From Chloroflexota bacterium (GTDB taxonomy: Bacteria; Chloroflexota; Anaerolineae; 4572-78; J111): 64,000 nt of DNA. The stretch is from positions 248,001 to 312,000 of the forward strand of contig BOKF01000004.1 in the NCBI GenBank assembly GCA_016860845.1, written 5' to 3'. Shown piece by piece: positions 17,161 to 26,586 of this stretch. The position numbers were made by a program, and so were the translations under genes. How positions within the stretch are numbered: the first letter of the stretch is position 1; the number at the start of each line of letters is the position of its first letter. The notes beneath the pieces were generated by a model. That model searched no databases, was not told the DNA's origin, and was given only the letters and a program-made list of their open reading frames with translations.

Positions 17161-17822
17161 GTTCCGAATTTCCAGCCTACGGCCTCTGGCCACTCGTCAT
17201 TATCAACGCGGCGGTGTTCATCATCTTCGCCTTCAGCTTCACCCGCCCCCGCACCCGCCGCGATTGGCGCTCCTTTGGCGCATTCTCGGCCTTCCTGGTG
17301 GCTCTGTTCACCGAGATGTACGGCTTCCCGGTAACGATTTACCTTCTCTCCGGCTGGCTGGTCAGCCGTTACCCCGAGATTGACCTGTTCTCCCACAACA
17401 ACGGCCACCTATGGGAAACCCTTATGGGCTGGCAGGGCGACCCGCACCTCAACCCCTTGCATTTCCTGAGCAACATGGTTATTGCCGCTGGGTTCATCAT
17501 CCTGAGCGCGGCTTGGAGTGTGCTCTACAAAGCGCAGCGCGAGCACCAATTGGCGACGATCGGCTTGTACGCCCACTTACGCCACCCACAGTATGTGGGC
17601 TTTATCCTGATCATGCTTGGCTTCCTGCTCCAATGGCCGACCCTGCTCACGTTGATTATGTTTCCCATCCTGGTTATGATGTACATTCGGCTGGCTCAGC
17701 GCGAGGAGCGCGAGACCCTGGTTGAGTTTGGCGAAGCTTACGCGAGCTACGCTGCCAATACCCCGGCTTTCTTCCCCCACCTGCAGCCGCCCGTACCGAC
17801 AAGTGAACGAACAGGCGCATAG
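17157..17822 (+). CDS. Isoprenylcysteine methyltransferase-like membrane protein
   Basis: A 221-residue membrane protein with about five helices. The C-terminal third has the ICMT/PEMT signature: LRHPQYVGFILIMLGFLLQW, then a catalytic-region RLAQREERETLVEFGEAYASY. Bacterial members methylate lipid-like or unknown thiol substrates with S-adenosylmethionine; the substrate is not evident. It is translationally coupled (ATGA overlap) to the DUF2933 gene. This pair next to a metal ATPase recurs in copper resistance clusters as I recall them, but the function is unproven. Confidence 0.85.
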   Translation: MSSEFPAYGLWPLVIINAAVFIIFAFSFTRPRTRRDWRSFGAFSAFLVALFTEMYGFPVTIYLLSGWLVSRYPEIDLFSHNNGHLWETLMGWQGDPHLNPLHFLSNMVIAAGFIILSAAWSVLYKAQREHQLATIGLYAHLRHPQYVGFILIMLGFLLQWPTLLTLIMFPILVMMYIRLAQREERETLVEFGEAYASYAANTPAFFPHLQPPVPTSERTGA

Positions 17823-17885
17823 TCACTTGAATTGTACTTCGTACCTTTTGTGGGGGACAATTGAGACGAAAAGATAATTTGTGCC

Positions 17886-17910
17886 TTTATCTTACTCGCT
17901 GTAAGATAAA
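17886..17910 (+). promoter_or_regulatory. Operator, TCTTAC-N5-GTAAGA class (best copy)
   Basis: A perfect 10-bp inverted repeat, TTTATCTTAC and GTAAGATAAA, around 5 bp. It lies 73 bp before the P-type ATPase start. TTGAGA about 18 bp upstream of CTTTAT, or TTGTGC-17-TAAGAT, could be the promoter it covers. Confidence 0.7.
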
Positions 17911-17982
17911 TAACAGTTCTCATGGCAATTCAAGTAGGGAGTGGATCTTTGAGAAACATTTTTCGGGGAGGAGCAATGATCA

Positions 17983-20415
17983 ATGAAAACGACGGTCATT
18001 AATTTGGAAGGGATCGAGTCGGTGCTCTCGCCGGCCGGGGTCGAGAAGCAGTTGTGCCAACATCCCGGTATTCACAAAGTCGAGACAAACTTCATGACCG
18101 GCACGGCCACTGTCTATCACGATAAGGCGGTCACGCTGGCTGAAATTAAGCATCATGTCGCCGAGTGTGGCTACGGCTGTTCGGGCGAGTGCCAGCCGAA
18201 ACACGTCAGTAAACCGGGAGACCCACCGGCGGCAATGGCGCATGCGGCCCACGGCGAACACGTCGGGCACGCCATGCCGATGGCCCAACCGGCCGTCGTA
18301 CCCCCCAAAGCGGAGGCCCCCATCGGACATGCCATATCCGCAGATGCCGAGGCCGGCGAAATGGCAGCGATGGCTCACGAAATGGGTCACGGCGGCGGGA
18401 TGAGTATGGAAGACATGGTGCGCGATATGCGGAACCGCTTCCTCGTGTCGTTCATCCTGGCCATCCCGGTTTTCCTGTACTCGCCCCTATTCACGGACTA
18501 CTTCGGCATTCAACTGCCCCTGCCTTTTGGACTGTCTAACGAGGTGCTGTCGTTCCTGCTCACCACGCCTGCCGTCCTCTACGGCGGTTGGGTCTTCTAT
18601 GTCGGCGCGTGGCGCGGCTTGAAGAACGGCATCTTGAATATGGCCGTGCTGGTCTCCCTATCGGTGCTGGCCGGATACATCTTCAGCGTAGCGGCCACCT
18701 TTTTCTTCGAGGGGGAAGTATTCTACGAGGCAGCAGCGCTGCTGCTGGCGTTTGTCCTATTTGGCCACTGGATGGAAATGCGCGCCCGCTCAGGCGCATC
18801 ACAGGCCATTCAAGCCCTGATGAATCTCGCGCCGCCGCAGGCTACCGTCATCCGCAATGGGCAGATGGTCGAGATCCCAACCTCAGAGGTCGTGGCCGAT
18901 GATATTGTCCTCATCCGCCCCGGCGACAAAATCCCGGTAGATGGGGAGGTCATCGAGGGGGAGTCGAGCGTGGATGAGTCCATGATTACCGGCGAAAGTC
19001 TGCCGGTCAAGAAATTGGTCGGGTCAAACGTGGTAGGCGCGACCATCAACAAGACCGGCACGTTCAAATTTCGGGCGACCAAGGTAGGCGCCGATACCGC
19101 CCTGGCCCAAATTGTCAAACTAGTGCAGATGGCCCAGAACTCCAAAGCGCCTTCGCAGCGCCTGGCCGACCGGGCGGCGCAGTGGCTGGTAGCCGCCGCT
19201 GTCATTTTTGGCCTGGCAACGTTCTTCGGTTGGTATTTCTTCGGTGGCTCGGCTATTCCGACGGAGATGGACAAATTCGTCTGGGCGCTAACGTTGGCGA
19301 TCACCGTCGTGGTCATCGCCTGCCCCGATGCGCTCGGTCTGGCCACACCGACAGCAGTGATGGTTGGCACCGGCCTGGGCGCGCAGAATGGCATCCTATA
19401 CAAAAACGCCACCGCGCTTGAACAAGCCGCAAAATTGCAGGCGATCATCTTTGACAAGACCGGTACCCTTACTGAAGGCGAGCCGCAAGTCGTGGAGATC
19501 GTAGCAGCGGGCAACCCGCTCTCGCAGGATGAACTGTTACGTCTGGTCGCCTCGGCCGAGCAGTCGTCCGAACATCCCTTGGCCCAAGCCATCATAGACA
19601 AGGCTAGGGCGCAGAATTTGCAGCTGACCGAGACGAGCGGCTTTGAAGCTATCCCCGGCCACGGCATGAAAGCGGCTGTGGCCGGCAAGACTCTGCTAGT
19701 AGGTAATCGGAAGCTGATGCGCGATAACAATATCGCCTTCGACGGCTACGGTGACCACGCTGCTTCGCTCGAAGGCGCAGGCCGCACGGTAGTCTATGCC
19801 GCGGCCGATGGAAAATTCGCCGGGCTGATCGCTATCGCCGACGCTGTACGACCCAATGCTAAACTCGCCGTGGAGAAGTTGGCCTCGATGGGCGTGCAGG
19901 TCGCCATGCTCACCGGCGACAATCGCGCTACTGCCAAGCGCATTGCTACTGAATTGGGTATCCAGACCGTCTTTGCCGAAGTACTGCCCGGGCAAAAGGC
20001 CGACAAGGTGAAAGAACTTCAAGGGCAAGGGAAACTCGTGGCCATGGTCGGCGACGGCATCAACGACGCCCCGGCCCTGGCCCAGGCCGACGTCGGCATT
20101 GCCATCGGCGCGGGTACCGATGTGGCTATGGAAACGGCCGACGTGGTGCTGATGAAATCCGACCCGTTCGACGTCATTGGCGTAATCACTCTCAGCCGGG
20201 CCACCCTGCGCAAGATGCATCAGAACTTGTGGTGGGCCGCAGGCTATAACACCATTGCTTTTCCCATCGCTGCCGGGCTGTTCTACCCAGCCTTTGGGTT
20301 GGTCCTGCGCCCGGAGATCGCCGCCATTTCGATGTCTGGCTCGTCGCTGCTTGTAGCAATCAATGCCCTGCTGCTAAAGCGGACTAAACTGGAAGGGATC
20401 AAAGCAAAAGCATAG
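17983..20415 (+). CDS. Heavy-metal P1B-type ATPase with CPD ion motif
   Basis: An 810-residue metal pump. The N-terminus holds an HMA-like fold that has lost CxxC ([17 protein letters not shown]) and then a His/Met-rich linker (about 75-140: [30 protein letters not shown]) like CopB. Membrane helices, TGE (MITGESLP), DKTGTLT with D491, SEHPLAQA and [10 protein letters not shown] are intact. The ion-site motif in the sixth helix is C447-P-D449 ([12 protein letters not shown]) rather than CPC (CopA), CPH (CopB) or SPC, so the cargo is uncertain. It starts at ATG 17983 after GGGGAGGAG. A TCTTAC-N5-GTAAGA operator lies upstream. Confidence 0.92.
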   Translation: MKTTVINLEGIESVLSPAGVEKQLCQHPGIHKVETNFMTGTATVYHDKAVTLAEIKHHVAECGYGCSGECQPKHVSKPGDPPAAMAHAAHGEHVGHAMPMAQPAVVPPKAEAPIGHAISADAEAGEMAAMAHEMGHGGGMSMEDMVRDMRNRFLVSFILAIPVFLYSPLFTDYFGIQLPLPFGLSNEVLSFLLTTPAVLYGGWVFYVGAWRGLKNGILNMAVLVSLSVLAGYIFSVAATFFFEGEVFYEAAALLLAFVLFGHWMEMRARSGASQAIQALMNLAPPQATVIRNGQMVEIPTSEVVADDIVLIRPGDKIPVDGEVIEGESSVDESMITGESLPVKKLVGSNVVGATINKTGTFKFRATKVGADTALAQIVKLVQMAQNSKAPSQRLADRAAQWLVAAAVIFGLATFFGWYFFGGSAIPTEMDKFVWALTLAITVVVIACPDALGLATPTAVMVGTGLGAQNGILYKNATALEQAAKLQAIIFDKTGTLTEGEPQVVEIVAAGNPLSQDELLRLVASAEQSSEHPLAQAIIDKARAQNLQLTETSGFEAIPGHGMKAAVAGKTLLVGNRKLMRDNNIAFDGYGDHAASLEGAGRTVVYAAADGKFAGLIAIADAVRPNAKLAVEKLASMGVQVAMLTGDNRATAKRIATELGIQTVFAEVLPGQKADKVKELQGQGKLVAMVGDGINDAPALAQADVGIAIGAGTDVAMETADVVLMKSDPFDVIGVITLSRATLRKMHQNLWWAAGYNTIAFPIAAGLFYPAFGLVLRPEIAAISMSGSSLLVAINALLLKRTKLEGIKAKA

Positions 20416-20442
20416 GAGTCATCACGAGGCTGCGGCACACCC

Positions 20443-20507
20443 GCCATTTTGCCCGGAGCGATACACGCCATATGGCGCTTACAGTTGCCATACAAATGGT
20501 CTATAAT
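20443..20507 (+). promoter_or_regulatory. Palindrome-array promoter before a non-coding stretch
   Basis: GCCATTTTGC (20443), 14 bp, GCCATATGGC (20467), GC, -35 TTACAG, 17 bp, -10 TATAAT (20502-20507). This is the only copy with a perfect -10, and it is followed by no gene but by a 300-nt stretch with a terminator. Confidence 0.75.
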
Positions 20508-20513
20508 CGAAGT

Positions 20514-20820
20514 TGTAAGATAGAGTTTCAGCCGTTATCCCCGCCGCGCCCGGTCAATAGGAGCAAACCGGCCGGCGACCTGGCTCCGGCCTTTTGGTTA
20601 GCGGAAAGGATAGCCTATCGAGGAAGAGCAAATTCCACCAGTCCAACCGGCCGCCTGTGGCGCTGCACGCCATTGGAGTGAAGCTTGCGGCTGATCCGGC
20701 CGACCACTCACACCCGGCGGGGTGAACCCGCCGTGATAGCCCAAAGGCGACCTTCCCCTCAATAACAGCATAGCGACTTCCCATGGAAACCGCAGGCCTT
20801 AAACCTGCGGCTTTTATATT
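20514..20820 (+). ncRNA. Putative small RNA of about 300 nt
   Basis: It is bounded by a palindrome-array promoter with TATAAT at 20502-20507 (expected start near 20514) and a terminator at 20790-20820. It contains no convincing gene. GC-rich inverted segments (for example CGGCGGG around GTGAA before CCCGCCG) suggest a folded RNA. I looked for hallmarks of RNase P, SRP, 6S, tmRNA, cobalamin, TPP and c-di-GMP RNAs and saw none. The next gene has its own promoter, so this is not just a long leader. Confidence 0.5.
20790..20820 (+). terminator. Rho-independent terminator of the putative sRNA
   Basis: CCGCAGG, 7-nt loop, CCTGCGG, then CTTTTATATT. A classical terminator that ends the transcript from the 20443 promoter before the next promoter at 20843. 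Confidence 0.85.
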
Positions 20821-20842
20821 TGTGCCTTTGACTAGCTTACAG

Positions 20843-20907
20843 GCCATTTTGCCTGTACCCACCCGCGCTATTCGGCGCTTGAAGGAGGCACTTAAGTGAA
20901 TTACACT
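20843..20907 (+). promoter_or_regulatory. Palindrome-array promoter before the GT39-NHL gene
   Basis: GCCATTTTGC (20843), 14 bp, GCTATTCGGC (20867), GC, -35 TTGAAG, 17 bp, -10 TACACT (20902-20907). Confidence 0.75.
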
Positions 20908-20936
20908 CAGGATAAAGTTTCACAAGGGATCATATT

Positions 20937-21059
20937 GTGACCAACTATAACGGGATTGCCGACAGCGAAACGGCTACCACCGAAGTCCCGGGCTTCGACT
21001 CTGCCGAAGCTAGAGACCATTGCCCAAGAAGAATAAGCGTTTCAATGGAGAGTGACTGA
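20937..21059 (+). CDS. Small leader-like ORF (40 aa)
   Basis: GTG start with AAGGG 9 bases upstream, first gene after the palindrome-array promoter, ending 2 bases before the ATG of the glycosyltransferase. Its start (VTNYNGIADSETATTEV) contains the same DSET block and GACAGCGAAAC DNA word as the N-termini of 5474, 6006 and 51133. It may be a true small protein, or a remnant of a duplicated promoter-leader cassette that now couples translation of the next gene. Confidence 0.45.
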   Translation: MTNYNGIADSETATTEVPGFDSAEARDHCPRRISVSMESD

Positions 21060-21061
21060 CC

Positions 21062-23998
21062 ATGTCTAATACGAGCGACACCGTACCCCGATCAGGCCGG
21101 GCGACCCTAGCTCTACCTCTAACTGCTACGCCAGCCCGCTTCATCAGTATTGCCTTCCCACTCACGTGGGAAACCGTGCTGCTGGGGGTGATTCTCGTGA
21201 CCGCCCTGGTAACGCGCTTCTGGTTGCTGGATGCTCGCGTCATGAGCCATGACGAGAGCCTCCACGTTTACTATTCCTGGCAACTGGCTAGTGGTAAAGG
21301 CTTTGCCCACAACCCGATGATGCACGGTCCTTTTCTCTTCGAGGCCACCGCCTTGATGAATGTCCTCTTTGGCGCGAACGATTTCACCTCCCGCCTGGTT
21401 CCGGTCATCTTGGGGATACTCATCGTGGTCGCCATCCCTCAGTTACTGAAGCCCTGGCTAGGTCGGGCCGGGGCGTTGGCAACCTCGCTTTTGCTGCTAC
21501 TCTCGCCCTACATCCTCTACTACTCGCGCTATATCCGCCATGACATCCAGGTGATTGCCTGGATGCTGCTGCTGGTCGTCGCGATCTTTCGCTACCGGCA
21601 GTACCGCCGGGCGTCAGATTTGACGCTGCTGGCAGTGGCCCTGGCCTTGATGTTCGCCACGATGGAGACCACCTTCATTTACCTGGCGATCTTTACCAGT
21701 TTCCTGGCGCTACATATCGCAATCACCCATCGCCTCCGCTGGTGCACCCTGCGCCGGTCGGCGGAATTTGATTTAATCATCCTCCTGACGACGCTGGGCG
21801 CTTTCTTCTCCGCCCCCATTGCCCTGCTCCTCCTAAATCCAATCTGGCTTAAGTTCAGCGGCGCGCCTTTTGTGGAGATGTCGGTGCTGGCCGGCCAGGG
21901 GATCGAATGGGCGGCGGGTCCGACCGGTCTCCGGCTGTGGAGCCTGCTGGCGCTCTTCTCCATTGGAGCAGGAGCGATTGGCCTATGGTGGGGTGGAAAA
22001 CGCTGGCTGGAACTGGCCGGACTTTTCCTGGCGATTACTATAACCCTATTCACTACCTTTTTTACCAACCCGGCCGGGCTGGGTACCGGCTTCATTGGCT
22101 CGCTGGGTTACTGGTTGGCGCAGCAGGAAGTAGCTCGAGGCGGACAGCCGTGGTATTACTACCTGATCGTCTTCCCGCTGTATGAGTATCTGCCGCTGCT
22201 GGGCGGCGTGCTGGCGGCGCTGTACTATATCGTTCGCCGCAAATCACTGACCACATTCTCACAAGCCTTTGTCCCGTTCGTACTGTGGTGGGCCGGGCTG
22301 CTCTTCATCGGCCTCTCCCTGGCCGGCGAAAAAATGCCCTGGCTCTCGACCCACCTGGTGGTGCCTTTCATTCTGCTCACCGGCTGGTGGATTGGACAGT
22401 TACTGGAAGGCGCCTGGTCCTGGAGGCGAGGCTTGGGTCATCGGCTGCGGACCATCGGGCGGGGAATGGCGCTTGGGACTGTGGCTATGCTCGCGCTGCT
22501 AACCATCAGGACCTCTTTTGCAGTCAACTATGTCAATTATGATTATACGACGGAATTCATCGGCTATGCTCATGGCGCGCCAGGTGTGAAATGGGTATTG
22601 GCTGATATCGCGGCCATTGCCAATCACACCGGCATAGGGCGGGAGTTGAAAATCGCTTATGACGATGAGGTTTCCTGGCCGATGGTCTGGTACCTGCGTG
22701 AGTTTTCCAAGCAGGCCTTCTTCAGCGCAGAACCTAACCGCGAGGCGCTGGATGCGCCGGTGGTCATCGCCGGCTCGAAGAACTGGTCGAAGGTGGAAGC
22801 GTTGCTCGGCAACCGTTACCATCGTTTTGAAGTAACGTTTCGCTGGTGGCCGCTCGAAGACTACAAAGACCTGACCTGGGAGCGCCTCCGCAATGCGTTC
22901 ACTGACCCGGCCAGACGCGCGGCGATATGGGACATCCTGTGGTCCCGCGACTACTCCCGCTACGCCGAATTGACCAACCAGAAGTTGAACCCACCGGCCG
23001 ACTGGCCTTTTGCCAGCCGGATGCGCATCTACGTGCAGAAAGATGTCGCGGCGCAGATGCTGAGCCTGAGTCTTGGCTCGACGATGTTGGCCGATATACC
23101 GGCCCCGGTAGACGCCTATACCAGTGTCCAGCGCCAGGTGCAACCGCTCCAAATCATTACGGCCGGGAGTCTCAAGGCGCCGCGAGGTCTGGCCGTAGGC
23201 CCGGGTGGTTCGATCTACGTGGCCGATACCGCCAATTCGCGCATCGTCAGGTTTGACAGCGCCGGCAATCTATTGGCCATGTGGGGCAGCAGGACCCCTG
23301 AGGGACAAATTCCACCTGCACCCGGTACGTTTGTCGAACCGTGGGGACTGGCAGTGGATAGCCAGGGTAACCTCTTCGTCGCCGACACCTGGAATCATCG
23401 GGTACAGAAGTTCGACAGGGATGGTAAATTTTTGCTCGAATGGGGCACTGCGGGTCAAATCGGAGGGGGGTCGGATAAGTTCTGGGGACCACGCGCCATT
23501 ACGGTCAGCTCTACAGGGCGCGTTTATCTGACCGATACCGGCAACAAGCGGGTAGTGGCTTTCGACTTGAACGGTCGATTCCTGTTTGAGTTCGGCGCAG
23601 AGGGTGAGGGTCGCCTGGACGAACCGGTCGGGATCGCGCTCAACTCTGCCGGGGAGGTCTATGTGGCCGACACCTGGAACCGGCGCGTGGCAGTCTTCTC
23701 GGCCGAGGGACAGTTCCTCCGCAGTTGGCCGGTGCAAGCCTGGGCTGGCGCTTCGTTGGATAACAAGCCCTATTTGGCGGTGGATACGCAGGGCCGGGTA
23801 TATGTCACCGACCCCGAAGGCTACCGGGTGCTCGTCTTCTCGCCAACTGGAGAGCCGGTGGCTGCGTTTGGCCGGTATGGGTCTGAGGAAGACGCTTTTG
23901 GGCTGCCAGCCGGGATAGCCCTTGGGCCAGACGGGAGTATAGGAGTGACTGATGCCGGGAACAACCGGGTCTCACATCTGGCACCGATGTCACCTTAA
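21062..23998 (+). CDS. GT39-like membrane glycosyltransferase fused to NHL repeats
   Basis: A 978-residue protein. Residues about 35-480 hold a dozen membrane helices with the GT-C pattern: acidic MSHDESLHVYYSWQLASG after the first helix and YSRYIRHDIQV in a loop, close to the family called flippase activity-associated protein Agl23 (TIGR03663). Residues about 700-975 form an NHL beta-propeller with repeats such as GLAVGPGGSIYVADTANSRI and LFVADTWNHRVQKFD. The family is expected to handle polyprenyl-linked sugars at the membrane, with the propeller outside. The fusion is typical of Chloroflexota as far as I recall. Confidence 0.88.
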   Translation: MSNTSDTVPRSGRATLALPLTATPARFISIAFPLTWETVLLGVILVTALVTRFWLLDARVMSHDESLHVYYSWQLASGKGFAHNPMMHGPFLFEATALMNVLFGANDFTSRLVPVILGILIVVAIPQLLKPWLGRAGALATSLLLLLSPYILYYSRYIRHDIQVIAWMLLLVVAIFRYRQYRRASDLTLLAVALALMFATMETTFIYLAIFTSFLALHIAITHRLRWCTLRRSAEFDLIILLTTLGAFFSAPIALLLLNPIWLKFSGAPFVEMSVLAGQGIEWAAGPTGLRLWSLLALFSIGAGAIGLWWGGKRWLELAGLFLAITITLFTTFFTNPAGLGTGFIGSLGYWLAQQEVARGGQPWYYYLIVFPLYEYLPLLGGVLAALYYIVRRKSLTTFSQAFVPFVLWWAGLLFIGLSLAGEKMPWLSTHLVVPFILLTGWWIGQLLEGAWSWRRGLGHRLRTIGRGMALGTVAMLALLTIRTSFAVNYVNYDYTTEFIGYAHGAPGVKWVLADIAAIANHTGIGRELKIAYDDEVSWPMVWYLREFSKQAFFSAEPNREALDAPVVIAGSKNWSKVEALLGNRYHRFEVTFRWWPLEDYKDLTWERLRNAFTDPARRAAIWDILWSRDYSRYAELTNQKLNPPADWPFASRMRIYVQKDVAAQMLSLSLGSTMLADIPAPVDAYTSVQRQVQPLQIITAGSLKAPRGLAVGPGGSIYVADTANSRIVRFDSAGNLLAMWGSRTPEGQIPPAPGTFVEPWGLAVDSQGNLFVADTWNHRVQKFDRDGKFLLEWGTAGQIGGGSDKFWGPRAITVSSTGRVYLTDTGNKRVVAFDLNGRFLFEFGAEGEGRLDEPVGIALNSAGEVYVADTWNRRVAVFSAEGQFLRSWPVQAWAGASLDNKPYLAVDTQGRVYVTDPEGYRVLVFSPTGEPVAAFGRYGSEEDAFGLPAGIALGPDGSIGVTDAGNNRVSHLAPMSP

Positions 23999-24204
23999 TA
24001 GGTGGTTTCGCAGGCTCAGGCTTAATGGTCTGGATCCTATCACACCAAACTCCGTTTCCGGTTAACGTCGAACCATAGGATAGTAAAGCTAGGGAAGGGT
24101 TCACTGGCAATGGAGGTAACCTATGTCTCAAGCGCTGTCTCTCAACCACTGACCCTGTCCTGGGAGGATTGTTCATTTGAAGTCAAACTAAGGGACAATT
24201 CATT

Positions 24205-24259
24205 CTTTACCAAATCTTCATACAACCCTCATAAAAAATTCATAGCCAAACGATAAGAT
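24205..24259 (+). promoter_or_regulatory. OmpR/PhoB-type promoter: four 11-bp direct repeats
   Basis: CTTTAC, CTTCAT, CCTCAT and ATTCAT start every 11 bp from 24205, then 10 bp, then -10 TAAGAT (24254-24259). It drives the Met-rich copper protein. The spacing equals that at 1129, 36822 and 59036. Confidence 0.75.
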
Positions 24260-24312
24260 AAAGTCATACTCAATGATAAATTCCACAATTTTTGTTTACA
24301 AGGAGACAAACA

Positions 24313-25257
24313 ATGAATAACTTAAAACGCTGGCTGTCAATAGCCCTTGTTAGCGGCCTGGCCGTCCTGCTACTGGTCAGCGTTCTGGCTGTAGTGCCGA
24401 CCTTTGCTCAGAATCCCGGTGGCATGATGGGAGGTGGGATGATGGGTGGCTCTGGCGGCATGATGGGCAACACCCAGGGCTTGACCGGGACAACTCCTTT
24501 CGGCCCCGACGGCATGATGGGTGGCGGGATGATGGGTGGTCCCGGCTGGATGATGGGTACGCAGGGTTTGACCGGAACCATCCCCTTTGGACCGGGCGGC
24601 ATGATGGGCAGTATGATGAGCGGCATGATGAACGGGATGATGAATAGCGGTATGATGGGCGGCATGATGGTCAACAGTAACAGCCCCTTCTTCACCGCCA
24701 AGCCGCTGACCCTGGCCGAAGCCACCGACACCCTCACCACGTACCTGACCAGCCTGAATGATGACAATCTGGAATTAGGTGAGGTCATGATCTTTGACAA
24801 CCACGCTTACGCCCAGATTGCCGAGAAAGACACCGGAATTGGGGTGATGGAGGTTCTGGTTGACCCCACGACTAAAGCCGTTTTTCCCGAAATGGGGCCA
24901 ACGATGATGTGGAACCTCAAATATGGCATGATGTCCGGCTTTGGCGGTTATGGCATGATGGGTATGATGATGGGCGGCATGGGCAATATGATGGGTCAAG
25001 CCGCCCCGGCTGATCCCACCGCCGAGATGCCGGTCACATCTGAGCAAGCAGTCGAGACGGCTCAGACCTACCTGGATACCTACTTCGCCGAGGCCCAGTT
25101 GACTGCGGATCCCGAAGCCAGTCCCTTCTACGGTTACTACACTCTTCATGTCAACCAGGACGGCCAAACGGCCGGGATGCTCAGCGTTAACGGCTACACC
25201 GGGCAGGTCTTCCCCCACACCTGGCACGGCAAGTTAATCGAGATGAGCCACGAGTAA
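24313..25257 (+). CDS. Secreted Met-rich copper-binding protein, PepSY-like
   Basis: A 314-residue exported protein. Signal peptide about 1-35. Residues about 38-125 are dominated by MMGGGMMGG-type repeats, which suit Cu(I) or Ag(I) binding through Met sulfur. Two PepSY-like alpha/beta modules follow (about 130-200 and 250-310), with another Met/Gly-rich linker (GYGMMGMMMGGMGNMM) between. The ATG at 24313 has AAGGAG upstream. It is under an OmpR-type promoter and lies before a histidine kinase, suggesting a metal-buffering protein whose level responds to envelope metal. Confidence 0.88.
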   Translation: MNNLKRWLSIALVSGLAVLLLVSVLAVVPTFAQNPGGMMGGGMMGGSGGMMGNTQGLTGTTPFGPDGMMGGGMMGGPGWMMGTQGLTGTIPFGPGGMMGSMMSGMMNGMMNSGMMGGMMVNSNSPFFTAKPLTLAEATDTLTTYLTSLNDDNLELGEVMIFDNHAYAQIAEKDTGIGVMEVLVDPTTKAVFPEMGPTMMWNLKYGMMSGFGGYGMMGMMMGGMGNMMGQAAPADPTAEMPVTSEQAVETAQTYLDTYFAEAQLTADPEASPFYGYYTLHVNQDGQTAGMLSVNGYTGQVFPHTWHGKLIEMSHE

Positions 25258-25266
25258 GTCATAAAT

Positions 25267-25302
25267 AGCCAGTAGTCAGAGGACTTCTTCTGGCTACTGG
25301 CT
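25267..25302 (+). terminator. Hairpin between Met-rich protein and kinase genes
   Basis: AGCCAGTAG pairs with CTACTGGCT, with a nested CAGA/TCTG, followed by a T-rich tract. It probably ends most transcripts of the Met-rich gene and so lowers kinase expression. Confidence 0.6.
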
Positions 25303-25320
25303 ACTATTTCCTATTATTTT

Positions 25321-26553
25321 ATGCGTTGGCTCACTTCTTTCCATCGTAACTTTCAAACGCGCTTCTCCTGGAAGCTCATGGCCTCTTTTGTCATCGTCAT
25401 TGTCGTCGGTGTCGTCACCCTGGCTTTGGCCGCCGAGTCGGTCGTCCCGACGGCCTTCCACCGGCACATGCAGGGAATGCAACATGTCATAAACAATGGA
25501 GCCGGGCCAGAGATGGGCATGGCCGAGATGCAGACCGACCTGTTCACTGGCTTTCGCGCCGCCGTAACCGAAGCCCTACTAATAGCTGCTGCTGCGGCGA
25601 TGGTTAGCGCCGCCGCTATTAGCCTGTTTGTCTCTCGACGAGTGGTCACCCCTATCCGTCAAATGAGGCAAGTGAGCCACATCATCGCTGCCGGTCATTA
25701 CCAGGAGCGGGTCCGGGTTTCCAGCGAAGATGAGCTGGGCCAGTTGGCTCACAGCTTCAACCAGATGGCCGCCAGTCTGGAGCAAGTCGAAGCGATGCGG
25801 CGTGAATTGATCGCCAATGTCGCCCACGAGCTGCGGACACCCCTGACCAGTATTAAGGGCTATATGGAAGGTCTGATTGACGGCGTGTTGCCGGTTGAGC
25901 CGAGTACTTTCCAGCAGGTTTATCGGGAAGCCGACCGCCTGCACCGGCTGGTGAGTGATCTGCAGGAGTTAAGCCGGGTCGAAGCCGGCGCGTTTTATCT
26001 GAACCGCCAGCCCTTGCAGATGAACGACTTGATTACCCATATTGCGGACCGGCTGCGTCCCCAATTTGGGGAAAAGAACATCGCTCTCCACCTAAACCTT
26101 CCAGCCAAGCCAAGTGTACCGCCGGTACTGGCCGATGAGGATCGTCTCAGCCAGGTCTTACTCAACCTGATGGGTAATGCACTTCAATACACGCCCGACG
26201 GTGGCACGGTTACCATCACTGCTAAAACCCAAAATCGAGAACTGCTGGTCAACATCAGCGACACCGGCGTTGGCATCCCGCCCGAGCATCTCCCGTACCT
26301 CTTCACCCGCTTTTACCGAGTGGATAAATCTCGTAGCCGGGTTGGAGGTGGCAGCGGTATTGGGCTGACCATTGTCAAACACCTGGTTGAGGCGCACGGG
26401 GGACACGTTTGGGTCGAGAGCCAGGGGGTAGGGAGGGGCAGCACTTTTGGCTTTGGCCTGCCTGCTGGCTGTGAACCTGATCGGCACTATTGCAATATCG
26501 CCGAGACACCTCACGACCATATCCATGAAAAAGTCGAGCCGCCAGCAGATTGA
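25321..26553 (+). CDS. OmpR-class sensor histidine kinase
   Basis: A 410-residue kinase: TM1 (about 19-40), a short extracytoplasmic loop rich in Met and His (HRHMQGMQHVINNGAGPEMGMAEMQ) that could sense metal, TM2 (about 80-100), HAMP (about 100-155), HisKA with H169 (ANVAHELRTPLTS) and an ATPase domain (about 280-395: NALQYTPDG, DTGVGIPPEHL, GSGIGLTIVKHLVEAHGG). Kinases of this class pair with OmpR-family regulators, which fits the 11-bp repeat promoters. No OmpR-type regulator lies beside it; it must be encoded elsewhere. No strong ribosome-binding site precedes the ATG. Confidence 0.9.
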   Translation: MRWLTSFHRNFQTRFSWKLMASFVIVIVVGVVTLALAAESVVPTAFHRHMQGMQHVINNGAGPEMGMAEMQTDLFTGFRAAVTEALLIAAAAAMVSAAAISLFVSRRVVTPIRQMRQVSHIIAAGHYQERVRVSSEDELGQLAHSFNQMAASLEQVEAMRRELIANVAHELRTPLTSIKGYMEGLIDGVLPVEPSTFQQVYREADRLHRLVSDLQELSRVEAGAFYLNRQPLQMNDLITHIADRLRPQFGEKNIALHLNLPAKPSVPPVLADEDRLSQVLLNLMGNALQYTPDGGTVTITAKTQNRELLVNISDTGVGIPPEHLPYLFTRFYRVDKSRSRVGGGSGIGLTIVKHLVEAHGGHVWVESQGVGRGSTFGFGLPAGCEPDRHYCNIAETPHDHIHEKVEPPAD

Positions 26554-26586
26554 GCAGGTAGTTACATCGGCCTCAAATCCGGCTCT

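Noticed and set aside
20514..20815. Known riboswitch or housekeeping RNA
   Set aside because: Hallmark motifs of cobalamin, TPP, c-di-GMP, RNase P, SRP, 6S and tmRNA families were looked for by eye and not found.
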